Shown: positions 43,151 to 52,054 of the stretch, one piece after another | Layout: every line of letters begins with the position of its first letter | Numbering within the stretch: the stretch's first letter is position 1 | Source: Amycolatopsis camponoti | Lineage (GTDB): Bacteria > Actinomycetota > Actinomycetes > Mycobacteriales > Pseudonocardiaceae | DNA: 64,000 nt | NCBI RefSeq assembly: GCF_902497555.1 | Contig: NZ_CABVGP010000003.1 | Coordinates: forward strand, 496,001 to 560,000 | Direction of reading: 5' to 3' | Position numbers and translations under genes: made by a program | Notes under the pieces: generated by a model | Database searches by the model: none | What the model was told of the DNA's origin: nothing | Seen by the model: only the letters and a program-made list of their open reading frames with translations

Positions 43151-43222
43151 CGTGGAGACCGATGAGTTTCGCGGCGCGGGTGTCTCTCAACGGGTGACAG
43201 CACCCTCACGAAGGAGCCGGCC

Positions 43223-43783
43223 ATGCGCAACGTCATCGCCTACGTCAACCTGACCCTCGACGGCCACCTGGCCGGCCCGGCGGGCGAGCTGGACTGGATG
43301 CGGTTCGACCCGGAGATGAACATCGCCCTGTCGGACGAGATGCGCTCCCGGTGCGACACGATCCTGACGGGCCGGAACTTCCACCACGGCATCGAGCAGA
43401 ACTTCCGCGCCCAGGCGAACGACCCGGCGAGCCCGGCCGAGCTGGCCGACTTCGCGACGTGGATGATTTCGGCGCCGCAGGTGGTGTTCTCGCGGTCACT
43501 GACCGAGGTTGCCGCGCCGCACCGGCTCGCCGGGGACGACCTCGCGGCAACGGTGGCCGAGCTGAAGGCGTTGCCCGGCAAGGACATGGTCCTCTTCGGC
43601 GGGGTGTCGATCGTGCAGCAGTTCGTCCGCGAGGGGCTCGTGGACGAGTACTGGATCAAGCTCTACCCGACGGCGATCGGCGCGGGGCAGCCGTTGTTCA
43701 CGCACCGGCGCACGGAATTGCGTTTGACGGAAAGCAAAGCGTGGGAATCGGGAATCCTCACACTGCGGTACCTTCCGGCCTGA
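43223..43783 (+). CDS. Dihydrofolate reductase family protein (RibD C-terminal-like)
   Basis: 186 residues. The N-terminus (MRNVIAYVNLTLDGHLAGPAGELDWMRFD) and TILTGRNFHHGIEQNF, MVLFGGVSIVQQFVREGLVDEYWIKLYPTAIGAG segments match the DHFR-fold RibD_C group (YyaP/YwjB-like). The NADPH-binding glycine loop is in LFGGVSIVQQ. It stands alone between the phoU terminator and the terminator before pstB, and is distinct from the 1918-2541 paralog. Substrate unknown. Confidence 0.82.
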   Translation: MRNVIAYVNLTLDGHLAGPAGELDWMRFDPEMNIALSDEMRSRCDTILTGRNFHHGIEQNFRAQANDPASPAELADFATWMISAPQVVFSRSLTEVAAPHRLAGDDLAATVAELKALPGKDMVLFGGVSIVQQFVREGLVDEYWIKLYPTAIGAGQPLFTHRRTELRLTESKAWESGILTLRYLPA

Positions 43784-43806
43784 TTATCCACAAAGGACAA
43801 ACAGAA

Positions 43807-43851
43807 GAAGGCCTTTCTCGCCTGCCCCGAGCGCGGGCGAGAAAGGCCTTC
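43807..43851. terminator. Bidirectional terminator hairpin before pstB
   Basis: GAAGGCCTTTCTCGCC pairs with GGCGAGAAAGGCCTTC over 16 bp around a 13-base loop. It is positioned between the DHFR-like gene (+) and the convergent pstB stop (43867), a shared terminator. Confidence 0.8.
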
Positions 43852-43866
43852 CACCACAACGACGAC

Positions 43867-44643
43867 TCAGCCGAAACGCCCCGAAATGTAGTCTTCCGTT
43901 GCCTTCTCGTCCGGGTTGGAGAAGATCTTCTCCGTGTCGTTGAGCTCGACCAGACGCCCCGGCTGCCCCACGCCGGCCAGGTTGAAGAACGCCGTCTGGT
44001 CGGAAACCCGCGCCGCCTGCTGCATGTTGTGCGTGACGATGACGATCGTGTAGTCCTTCTTCAGCTCCCCGATCAGGTCCTCGATCGCCAGCGTCGAGAT
44101 CGGGTCCAGCGCCGAGCACGGCTCGTCCATCAGCAGGACGTCCGGCTGCACCGCGATCGCGCGGGCGATGCACAGGCGCTGCTGCTGACCACCGGACAGC
44201 CCGCCGCCCGGCTTGTTGAGGCGGTCCTTGACCTCGTTCCACAGGTTCGCGCCGCGCAGGGCGCGCTCGGCGATGTCGTCGAGGGTCTTCTTGCCCTTGG
44301 TGCCGCCCAGCTTCAGGCCCGCGACGACGTTGTCCTTGATGGACATCGTCGGGAACGGGTTGGGGCGCTGGAACACCATGCCGATCGTGCGGCGGACCTG
44401 GACCGGGTCGACGGCCGAGGCGTAGATGTTCTCGCCGTCCAGCAGGACGTCACCCTCGACGCGGGCGCCGGGGATGACCTCGTGCATGCGGTTGAGCGTG
44501 CGGAGCACCGTCGACTTGCCGCAGCCCGACGGGCCGATGAACGCGGTGACGTTGCGCGGCGGCACGGACAGGGTGACACCGTCGACGGCGTGGAACTTGC
44601 CGTAGTAGATGTCCACGTCCTTGACGTCGATTCGCTTTGCCAT
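43867..44643 (-). CDS. pstB: Phosphate ABC transporter ATP-binding protein
   Basis: 258 residues, full length. Walker A is GPSGCGKST (about 33-41), the signature [16 protein letters not shown] (about 150) and Walker [18 protein letters not shown] with H-loop [13 protein letters not shown]. High similarity to the PstB of other actinomycetes is evident from the [23 protein letters not shown] start and the [27 protein letters not shown]-terminus. It powers phosphate import and is the last gene of the pstSCAB operon. Confidence 0.97.
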   Translation of the reverse strand: MAKRIDVKDVDIYYGKFHAVDGVTLSVPPRNVTAFIGPSGCGKSTVLRTLNRMHEVIPGARVEGDVLLDGENIYASAVDPVQVRRTIGMVFQRPNPFPTMSIKDNVVAGLKLGGTKGKKTLDDIAERALRGANLWNEVKDRLNKPGGGLSGGQQQRLCIARAIAVQPDVLLMDEPCSALDPISTLAIEDLIGELKKDYTIVIVTHNMQQAARVSDQTAFFNLAGVGQPGRLVELNDTEKIFSNPDEKATEDYISGRFG

Positions 44644-44652
44644 GGCTACAGC

Positions 44653-45567
44653 TCACTTCTTCTTCGGGGCGACAAGGCGCGCGAACACGGTGGCGAGGAG
44701 GTTGATGATCGCGATGATGAGCACCAGGGTCAGGGCCGCGCCCCAGATCCGGTCGAAGCCGACCGAGCCCGGGTCCATCGAGTTGGTGACGCGCTCGTTG
44801 TTCATCAGCAGCGGGAGCGCCGCCTGCTCGCCGCTGAAGATGTCCCAGTTCGTGTAGGCGGAATACCCGACCAGGACCAGCAGCGGCGCGGTCTCGCCCA
44901 TCACCCGGGCCAGCGCCATCATGATGCCGCCGATGATCCCGGACAGGGCCGTCGGCAGCACGATCTTCACGATCGTCTTCCACTTCGGCACACCCAGCGC
45001 GTAGGAAGCTTCACGCAGGTCGTCCGGGACGATCCGCAGCATCTCCTCCGACGAGCGGACGACCACCGGGATCATCAGCAGCACCAGGGCCAGCGACACG
45101 GCGAAACCGCTGCGCGGCAGGCCGAACGTGGTGATCCAGAGCGCGTAGATGAACAGCGCGGCGACGATCGAGGGGACACCGGAGAGGATGTCGACCATGA
45201 AGGTGGTGGCCTTCATGAGCTTGCCCCGGCCGTACTCCACGAGGTAGATCGCGACGAGCATGCCGATCGGCACCGCGATGATCGCGCAGACGAGGCCCTG
45301 CAGCAGGCTGCCGATGATCGCGTGCAGGACACCGCCGCCGACCTCGTCGGACAGGAAGTTGCCCAGGTCCTGCGACCACCAGTTGCTGTACGGGATGCGC
45401 TTGATGCCGTTCGCGATGACCGTGTAGAGCACCCACACCAGCGGGACGACGGCGATCAGGAACGACAGCCAGACCAGCGTGGTCGCCAGCCCGTTCTTGA
45501 ACTTGCGAGCCAAGCTGACCTGCTGGAACGCGGGCGTCGTGGCAGGGGCTTCGAGCGTGGTGGTCAT
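44653..45567 (-). CDS. pstA: Phosphate ABC transporter permease PstA
   Basis: 304 residues from the ATG at 45567, 2 bases after the pstC stop. Six membrane segments; the EAA-type loop is DDLREASYALGVPKWKTIVKIVLPTALSGIIGG, followed by MALARVMGETAPLLVLVG. The start includes a soluble N-terminus (MTTTLEAPATTPAFQQ). It forms the channel with PstC. Ten bases upstream of the pstB start ends the gene. Confidence 0.96.
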   Translation of the reverse strand: MTTTLEAPATTPAFQQVSLARKFKNGLATTLVWLSFLIAVVPLVWVLYTVIANGIKRIPYSNWWSQDLGNFLSDEVGGGVLHAIIGSLLQGLVCAIIAVPIGMLVAIYLVEYGRGKLMKATTFMVDILSGVPSIVAALFIYALWITTFGLPRSGFAVSLALVLLMIPVVVRSSEEMLRIVPDDLREASYALGVPKWKTIVKIVLPTALSGIIGGIMMALARVMGETAPLLVLVGYSAYTNWDIFSGEQAALPLLMNNERVTNSMDPGSVGFDRIWGAALTLVLIIAIINLLATVFARLVAPKKK

Positions 45568-45569
45568 GC

Positions 45570-46637
45570 TCACTCTCCCTTCTTGCCGATGACGGACCGG
45601 GCCGCGAAGTTGACGAGGAACGTGAGCACGAACAGCACCAGGCCCGCGGCGATGTACGCGCCGGCCGAGATCTCGTTGTTGAACTCGCTGTAGTTCGCGG
45701 CGATCTTCGACGCGAAGGTGGCGCCGCCGTCGAAGAGGCTCCAGTCGAAGTTCCGGCCCTGCGGGATGAGCAGGATGACGGCCAGCGCGATCGTCTCGCC
45801 GAGCGCGCGGCCGAGGCCGAGCATCGACGCGCCGACGTAACCGGCCTTGCCGAACGGGAGCACCGTGGTGCGGATGACCTCCCAGCGGGTGGCGCCCAGC
45901 GCCAGCGCGCCCTCGAGGTGCGGGGTCGGCGTGCGCTCGAAGACCTCGCGCGAGAGCGACGTGATGATCGGCAGGATCATCACGGCCAGCACGATGCCGG
46001 CGGTGAAGATCGTGCCGCGCACGCTCGGCGCGACGTTGCCCGGCGCCAGCAGCGGGAACCACGAGAACGTGTCGTTGATCCACTGCGAGAACGGCTCGAT
46101 CGCCGGGGCGAACACGAGGATGCCCCACAGGCCGAAGATGATCGACGGCACCGCGGCGAGCAGGTCGATGACGTACGCGAACGGCCGCGCCAGCCGCTTC
46201 GGTGCGTACTGGGTCAGGAAAAGCGCGATGCCCAGCGACACCGGCATCGCGATGATCAGCGCCACGAGCGACGTCGCCACCGTGACCTCGAGGAGGTCGA
46301 GGATGCCGAACGACATGTTCGCGGGGTCGTTGGTCGACCAACCGTGGTTGGTCAGGAAGTTGCCCTTGTTGGCCTGCAACGCGGGGATCGCCTGGATGAG
46401 CAGGAAGAGCCCGATCAGGCCGATCAGGGCGACGACGAAGATCCCGGCCCCGGTGGTCAGGTTCTGGAAGATGCGGTCACCGGGCCGCACCTTCTTCGGT
46501 TTCTCGCTCGCGGGCGGCTGGGGCGCCGCCGGCGGGGCTGCTTGCTCCGAAATCGGGACCTCCGGGGGCGTCGTGGCGGACGACGAACGCCCACCGGGGT
46601 CGCCGGTGGGCGTTCGCGTCGAGGATGACTCGCTCAT
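45570..46637 (-). CDS. pstC: Phosphate ABC transporter permease PstC
   Basis: 355 residues. A proline-rich N-terminal tail (residues 1-60) precedes six hydrophobic segments beginning at about 66; the loop FERTPTPHLEGALALGATRWEVIRTTVLPFGKAGYVGASMLGLGRALGETIALAVILL holds the EAA motif and the helix after it. The tail with several Ser, Thr and Asp residues is longer than in Gram-negative PstC. First permease of the operon, 51 bases downstream of pstS. Confidence 0.96.
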   Translation of the reverse strand: MSESSSTRTPTGDPGGRSSSATTPPEVPISEQAAPPAAPQPPASEKPKKVRPGDRIFQNLTTGAGIFVVALIGLIGLFLLIQAIPALQANKGNFLTNHGWSTNDPANMSFGILDLLEVTVATSLVALIIAMPVSLGIALFLTQYAPKRLARPFAYVIDLLAAVPSIIFGLWGILVFAPAIEPFSQWINDTFSWFPLLAPGNVAPSVRGTIFTAGIVLAVMILPIITSLSREVFERTPTPHLEGALALGATRWEVIRTTVLPFGKAGYVGASMLGLGRALGETIALAVILLIPQGRNFDWSLFDGGATFASKIAANYSEFNNEISAGAYIAAGLVLFVLTFLVNFAARSVIGKKGE

Positions 46638-46688
46638 CAGCTAGCTCTGACCAGCCTCTATCACTCGGATATCAGTCGCAACGCCGGT

Positions 46689-47819
46689 TCAGGAAATCGC
46701 CTTGACCGCGGCTAGGACCTTGGTCTGCAGCGACTGCGGGATCGGCACGTAGCCCTTGGCGGACAGCGGCTGCTGACCGTCGGTGGCGGCCACCGTCAGG
46801 AACGCCTTGACGGCCTTCGCGACGTCCGGGTTCGCGTACTTCGAGCAGACGATCTCGTAGGTCGTCAGCAGCAGCGGGTAGGCACCCGCGGTGTTGCTGG
46901 CGTAGATGCCGTTCAGGTCGAGCGCGAGGTCGTTCGAGCCGTCCTTGAGGAACTTCGCCGCGTCGAGGGACTTCGCCACGTTCGCCGCGTTGAGCTCGAC
47001 GCCGCCGGAGCCGCTGTCGATGAGGGCCGGGGTCAGGCCGTCCTTGGCGAACGCGCCCTCGACGTAGGTGATGCCGCCGTCGGAGGCCTTCACCGCGGTC
47101 GCGACGCCGTTGGAGCCCTGCGCACCGTTGCCGACGCCACCGTTGAACTTCTTGCCGGCACCCTTGGTCCAGTCGGCCTTCGCGGCCGCGCCCAGGTACT
47201 TCTGGAAGTTGTCGGTGGTGCCCGACTCGTCGGCGCGGGAGACGACCTGGATCGGCTTGTCCGGCAGGTTCAGGCTCTCGTTGCCCTTGACCGCCTTGAT
47301 GGCCGGGTCGTTCCACTTGGTGATGCCACCGCTGAAGATCTTGGCGGTCACCGACGGGGTCAGCGTCAGCTTGTCCACGCCGGACAGCTTGTAGGCGACC
47401 GCGATCGGGCCGACGACGAGCGGGATGTTCCAGGCGTCGCTGGCGCAGCGGGCCTTGGCGGCCGCGGCGTCGGCGTCCTTGATCGGCGAGTCCGAGCCGC
47501 CGAAGTCGATCTGGTTGGCGTTGAACTGCTTGACGCCGGCGCCCGAGCCACTCGGGTTGTAGTTGACCTGCTGGCCGGCGCACTTCTTGCTGAACTGCTG
47601 CGTGAAGATGTCGATGGCGTTCTTCTGGGCCGACGAACCTTCCGCGGAGAGCGGGCTCTTGCCACCGCACTCCACGTCGGCGGTGCCGGTGGCAGCGGGT
47701 GCCGAAGCCGAGTTCGAGCTGCCGCTGTTGGACGCCGCGGGGTCGGAACCACAGGCGGCGAGCACGAGGGCGGCGCTCGCGACGATGCCCACCGCGCTCA
47801 GGGGCCGCATGATCTTCAC
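46689..47819 (-). CDS. pstS: Phosphate-binding lipoprotein PstS
   Basis: 376 residues from a GTG at 47819, chosen because GGAGG lies 7 bases upstream; an earlier ATG at 47834 is less suitable. Signal MKIMRPLSAVGIVASAALVLAACGS has a lipobox LAAC; Cys27 or so is lipidated. The phosphate-binding domain shows LSAEGSSAQKNAIDIF, GSDSPIKD, SRADESGTTDNFQKYLG and SLDAAKFL, the PstS pocket residues. A PHO box lies about 95 bases upstream. It captures phosphate for PstCAB and is the operon's first gene. Confidence 0.94.
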   Translation of the reverse strand: MKIMRPLSAVGIVASAALVLAACGSDPAASNSGSSNSASAPAATGTADVECGGKSPLSAEGSSAQKNAIDIFTQQFSKKCAGQQVNYNPSGSGAGVKQFNANQIDFGGSDSPIKDADAAAAKARCASDAWNIPLVVGPIAVAYKLSGVDKLTLTPSVTAKIFSGGITKWNDPAIKAVKGNESLNLPDKPIQVVSRADESGTTDNFQKYLGAAAKADWTKGAGKKFNGGVGNGAQGSNGVATAVKASDGGITYVEGAFAKDGLTPALIDSGSGGVELNAANVAKSLDAAKFLKDGSNDLALDLNGIYASNTAGAYPLLLTTYEIVCSKYANPDVAKAVKAFLTVAATDGQQPLSAKGYVPIPQSLQTKVLAAVKAIS

Positions 47820-47913
47820 TGCTGTTTCCTCCATCAGGAGCTTGACCGGGTCGTCGCGGCTGTGCTGCCGCGCCGGATCCGGACATTAGGCAGCCCTGGT
47901 GGACGGTCGGCCG

Positions 47914-47937
47914 TGAACAAATGAACGCGAAGTGAAC
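47914..47937 (-). promoter_or_regulatory. PHO box of the pst operon
   Basis: On the minus strand GTTCACTTCGC, GTTCATTT and GTTCAC follow one another, giving GTTCA at spacings of 11 and 8 bases. It is the expected PhoP site, about 95 bases before the pstS start, with TAATGT (47888-47883) as candidate -10 25 bases downstream. Confidence 0.75.
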
Positions 47938-48045
47938 AAGGCCCAGGATGTGAGCAGTGCTACTAGCCCGATAGGGTGCCGTGTCCCGGCCGTGACCTGC
48001 GCGTTCGCACACCGTGACGGACTGTTCGCGCGGTGTCCATCGTGG

Positions 48046-48951
48046 TCACCGACCGTACTGGACGTCGGTTTCGTGACGTGTGAACCCGAGCTTGGTGTAA
48101 ACGGCGAGCGCCGGGGCGTTGTCGCCCTCGACGTACAGGATGATCTGCCGCAGCCCGCGGCCCGCGAGGTACCGCAGCCCGGCGAGTGTCAGCGCCCGGC
48201 CGAGCCCGCCGCCCTGCGCCGCCGGGTCGACGCCGACGACGTAGACCTCGCCGACGCGCTCACCGTCGAAGCGGCCCGGCGTCGCCTCGTGGACCTTCGT
48301 CCAGTGGAAGCCGATCACCTCGCCGCCCTGCTCGGCGAGGAAGAAGCCGTCCGGGTCGAACCACGGCCGGTCCTCGTCCGCGCGGAGGTCCTCGACGGTC
48401 AGCGCGCCCTGCTCGGGGTGCCAGTCGAAGGCCAGCGCGTTGACGCGGATGACGGCGTCCTCGTCCTGCCCCGGGACGAACGTCCGCAGCGAGACGCCGT
48501 CGCGCAGCCGCGGCTCCGGCCAGTCGGCGCCCTCGACGTCGGTGTGCAGGATCAGCAGCTCGCGCTTGCGCTCCAGGCCGGTGCGCACGGCCAGCTGCCG
48601 CGCCGCCGGGTGGTCGCCGTGGGCCCAGATGCGGAACCCGACCGCGGCGCGCTCGTCGACGGCCTGGAGGAGCTTCGCGCCGTAGCCGCGGTTGCGGTGG
48701 GCGGGGTGCACGAACAGCTCGGCGACCTGGTGCCCGAAGGAGTCGCCCGTGGTGTCGAGGTGGGCGTAGCCGACGACCTCGCCTTCGACGCAGGCGACGA
48801 GGTGCTCACCGCCGTCGAACTCACCGGGCAGCGGCCCCTCGGGTTCGGTCTCGGGCCGCCCGTCGGCCTCGCGCACGGCCAGCAGCAGCCCACGCACGTC
48901 CTCGAGCTGCTGCTCGTCCAGTTCCTGGCGCCATTCGCCGTCTCCGCTCAC
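48046..48951 (-). CDS. mshD: Mycothiol synthase
   Basis: 301 residues made of two tandem GNAT domains, as in MshD. The C-terminal, active one has acetyl-CoA motif EVYVVGVDPAAQGGGLGRALTLAGLRYLAGRGLRQIILYVEGDN; the N-terminal one has a degenerate VAELFVHPAHRNRGYGAKLLQAVDE motif. It acetylates Cys-GlcN-Ins in the last step of mycothiol synthesis. Ends in YTKLGFTRHETDVQYGR. It lies downstream of glnR, as in some other actinomycetes. Confidence 0.93.
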   Translation of the reverse strand: MSGDGEWRQELDEQQLEDVRGLLLAVREADGRPETEPEGPLPGEFDGGEHLVACVEGEVVGYAHLDTTGDSFGHQVAELFVHPAHRNRGYGAKLLQAVDERAAVGFRIWAHGDHPAARQLAVRTGLERKRELLILHTDVEGADWPEPRLRDGVSLRTFVPGQDEDAVIRVNALAFDWHPEQGALTVEDLRADEDRPWFDPDGFFLAEQGGEVIGFHWTKVHEATPGRFDGERVGEVYVVGVDPAAQGGGLGRALTLAGLRYLAGRGLRQIILYVEGDNAPALAVYTKLGFTRHETDVQYGR

Positions 48952-49018
48952 CCTGCGACCGTACCGCCGGAGGAGGCAACTCGACGGCTGTCAGCGCGTC
49001 CTGGTGAACGTGGGACGG

Positions 49019-49867
<849 letters not shown>

Positions 49868-49917
49868 TCACACCTGGAGAAACTCCGGTGGACCCGACGA
49901 ACAGGAGTACGGACGCG

Positions 49918-50817
49918 ATGGTGAGCAGGCCCGTGACCCGGGACGACCGACCCGCACCGAGGCCGGACGCGCGGCGCCGCGGACGCCGGGCACGGCGCTG
50001 GGTGATCGCTCTCGTCGTGCTGGTGCTGCTGCTGGTCGGCGCCGACTTCGGCGCCGCGGCCTTCGCCGAGCACACGATCTCCCAGAAGGCGCGGACGCAG
50101 CTCCAGCTGACCGACGACCCCTCGGTGACGATCCACGGCTTCCCGTTCCTCACGCAGGCGCTGGGCGGTGACTACAGTCACATCAGCGTGTCCGCGGCCG
50201 GTGTCCCCGTCGGCGACAAGCTCCAGGACGTCGCGCTCAACGCCGAGCTCGAGGACGTCACCGCGCCGCTGTCGGACCTCACGAGCGGCAACACGAAGGC
50301 GATCAAGATCGGCAAGCTGACCGGCGCCGTCACCATCAAGGCCGCCGACCTGGCGCGCGTCTCGCCGCTGGACAAGATCAAGGACCTGCGGATCGAGCCG
50401 GCGACCACGGACTACGTCGAGAACGGCGACAGCGGGCAGAGCGAGCCGACGCCGACTCCGACGACCACCACCGAGGGACAGGCCGACCAGGACCAGTCGA
50501 GCACCGGTGTCCGCATTTCGGGACACCTTCCGTTCGCGGGCAAGGATCTGGAAATCTTCTGCTTCGCGATGATCGAGGCCGACGCGAAGGGCGGGGCGAT
50601 CAGGTTCATCCCCAAGCGGCTGCAGTTCGGGAATGACCAGGAGACCACCATCGTTCCGTCAGCGGTGCAGAAAGCGCTGATGCCGAACTTCAGCGCGTCG
50701 ATCAACACCAAGGACCTGCCGCTGTCGGTCACCCCGACCGGCGTGCGGGTGCAGAGCGGGTCGGTGACGATCAAGGGCGAGGCGACGGACGTGTCGTTCG
50801 CGGAGCTGAGCAAGTAG
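49918..50817 (+). CDS. DUF2993 (LmeA-like) membrane-anchored lipid-binding protein
   Basis: 299 residues from the ATG at 49918 (a GTG at 49888 is an alternative with its own GGAGA). One N-terminal membrane helix (about 28-50, WVIALVVLVLLLVGADFGAAAFA) after a basic cytoplasmic tail, followed by an extracytoplasmic DUF2993 domain with HGFPFLTQALGGDYSHISVSAAGVPVGD and the later FMIPKRLQFGNDQ-type segments. Mycobacterial relatives bind phosphatidylinositol lipids and help make cell-envelope lipoglycans. Divergent from glnR. Confidence 0.78.
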   Translation: MVSRPVTRDDRPAPRPDARRRGRRARRWVIALVVLVLLLVGADFGAAAFAEHTISQKARTQLQLTDDPSVTIHGFPFLTQALGGDYSHISVSAAGVPVGDKLQDVALNAELEDVTAPLSDLTSGNTKAIKIGKLTGAVTIKAADLARVSPLDKIKDLRIEPATTDYVENGDSGQSEPTPTPTTTTEGQADQDQSSTGVRISGHLPFAGKDLEIFCFAMIEADAKGGAIRFIPKRLQFGNDQETTIVPSAVQKALMPNFSASINTKDLPLSVTPTGVRVQSGSVTIKGEATDVSFAELSK

Positions 50818-50827
50818 GAGGCGACCG

Positions 50828-51268
50828 GTGACGGGGCTGTGGGTGCTCGTGGCGGTGCTGGTGGCCGGGCTCGCGGTCGGCGCGCTGCTGAAGGCCCGCA
50901 ACGGCCGGGTGCGCGTGGCCAAGCCCGAAGCCGAGGTTCCGGCCCGTGCGCTGCCCGGCCCCGTCACCGACGTCCTCGACCCGGCGTCCGCCGTGACGCT
51001 GGTCCAGATCTCCACCACCTTCTGCGCGCCGTGCCGGCACGCGAAGGCCGTGCTCGAGCCGCTGGCCGAGCGGACCGACGGCCTGCACCACGTCGAGCTC
51101 GACGTGACGAACCAGCCCGAGGTCGCGCAGTCCCTCTCCGTGCTGCGGACGCCGACCACGATCGCGCTGACCCCGGACGGCCGGGAGCTGCTGCGCGTCG
51201 GCGGCGTCCCCAAGGGCCCCGAGCTGATGGACGCGCTGAGGCCTCATCTCACGACCCGGACGCCCTGA
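50828..51268 (+). CDS. Membrane-anchored thioredoxin-like protein
   Basis: 146 residues from the GTG at 50828 (AGGAGGCGACC upstream). An N-terminal hydrophobic helix (residues 4-20) anchors it; the thioredoxin fold then follows with the redox motif TTFCAPCRHAKAVLEPL (CxxC at about 62-65) and the cis-Pro in LRTPTTIALTPDGRE. It probably acts in extracytoplasmic or membrane-proximal thiol-disulfide exchange. It follows the DUF2993 gene by 10 bases and is followed by the sulfur-leader region, so it may be unrelated to that operon. Confidence 0.82.
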   Translation: MTGLWVLVAVLVAGLAVGALLKARNGRVRVAKPEAEVPARALPGPVTDVLDPASAVTLVQISTTFCAPCRHAKAVLEPLAERTDGLHHVELDVTNQPEVAQSLSVLRTPTTIALTPDGRELLRVGGVPKGPELMDALRPHLTTRTP

Positions 51269-51340
51269 CCAGGACGTGTCCCACGCGTCGGGAATCGTCC
51301 CAAGGTATGAACGTGGTTCCCACCCTGAGGGAGCTCTGGG

Positions 51341-51346
51341 TACCCT
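51341..51346 (+). promoter_or_regulatory. -10 element of leaderless sulfur-operon transcript
   Basis: TACCCT lies 7 bases before the leader GTG; the hexamer TTCCCA at 51318-51323 could be a weak -35 at 17-base spacing. The same geometry (TACCGT, 7 bases, ATG) occurs upstream of the threonine leader at 2558-2571. Confidence 0.4.
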
Positions 51347-51353
51347 CGCACCC

Positions 51354-51449
51354 GTGACCGGGCTGAACACCTTCTTGACGCAGCGACGCGCAGTGGACCT
51401 CTGCCGCGTCCGCAGCAGCCTGTGTCGCACCCACTCCGACCGGCGCTGA
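51354..51449 (+). CDS. Cysteine-type leader peptide upstream of the sulfurtransferase operon (31 aa)
   Basis: A GTG at 51354 opens a 31-codon frame ending in TGA at 51449. The peptide carries the RRAVDLCRVRSSLCRTHSDR core, with Cys codons at positions 17 and 24: the RR-x-VDL-CR...C arrangement of short leader peptides found before sulfur-metabolism genes in actinobacteria. TACCCT (51341-51346) is a -10-like element 7 bases before the GTG, so translation may start from a leaderless mRNA. A ribosome pausing at the Cys codons under cysteine limitation is the expected signal. The frame and position are seen; the mechanism is inferred. Confidence 0.65.
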   Translation: MTGLNTFLTQRRAVDLCRVRSSLCRTHSDRR

Positions 51450-51532
51450 AGCACGTCCGGTTTCACCCCAGCCTTGATGTCGCTGAAGCGTGCCGTTCGC
51501 ACGCACCCCCCTCTGCTCCAGCTGGAGGAACC

Positions 51533-51967
51533 ATGTCCGCCGGACCGGCCGTCGACCCGCGGGGCCCGCGCTTCGCCGCCATCCTGACCACGATCGTGCT
51601 CGCGGTCGTCCTGGTCACCCAGTGGTGGCCGCTGCTGGCGATCCAGACCGTCGTGTTCGCCATCGGCGCGTTCGTCGGACTGAAGCCGGCGCCTTACTCG
51701 ATCGTGTACCGCACGCTCGTCGCCCCGCGCCTCGGCCCGACCGACGAGCGGGAGGACGCGGCGCCGCTGCGGTTCGCCCAGGCCGTCGGGTTCGTGTTCG
51801 CGCTCGTCGGCACGATCGGGTTCGCGCTCGACCTCGCCCCGCTCGGCATCGTCGCGACGGCGTTCGCGCTCTTCGCGGCCTTCCTCAACGCGGCCTTCGA
51901 CTTCTGCCTCGGCTGCGAAATGTTCTTGCTGATCAAACGCTTCAGTCCCGCCCGCGCGTCGTCCTGA
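51533..51967 (+). CDS. DUF4395 membrane protein (sulfur operon)
   Basis: 144 residues from the ATG at 51533 with GGAGGAA before it. Three to four hydrophobic helices at about 11-28, 33-46, 78-98 and 102-122 and a CLGCEMFLLIKR cysteine pair near the C-terminus (about 125-136). DUF4395 is often linked to rhodanese genes; a role in sulfane-sulfur transport or membrane thiol chemistry is likely. It starts 84 bases after the leader peptide and precedes sseA. Confidence 0.82.
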   Translation: MSAGPAVDPRGPRFAAILTTIVLAVVLVTQWWPLLAIQTVVFAIGAFVGLKPAPYSIVYRTLVAPRLGPTDEREDAAPLRFAQAVGFVFALVGTIGFALDLAPLGIVATAFALFAAFLNAAFDFCLGCEMFLLIKRFSPARASS

Positions 51968-52054
51968 AGTCCATCCATGCCCCCGCCACCACCCTCAACG
52001 GAAGGCGCTTCGCGCCGCTGTGTTGATCCGATCCAGAAAGAGAGTTCTGTTCTC

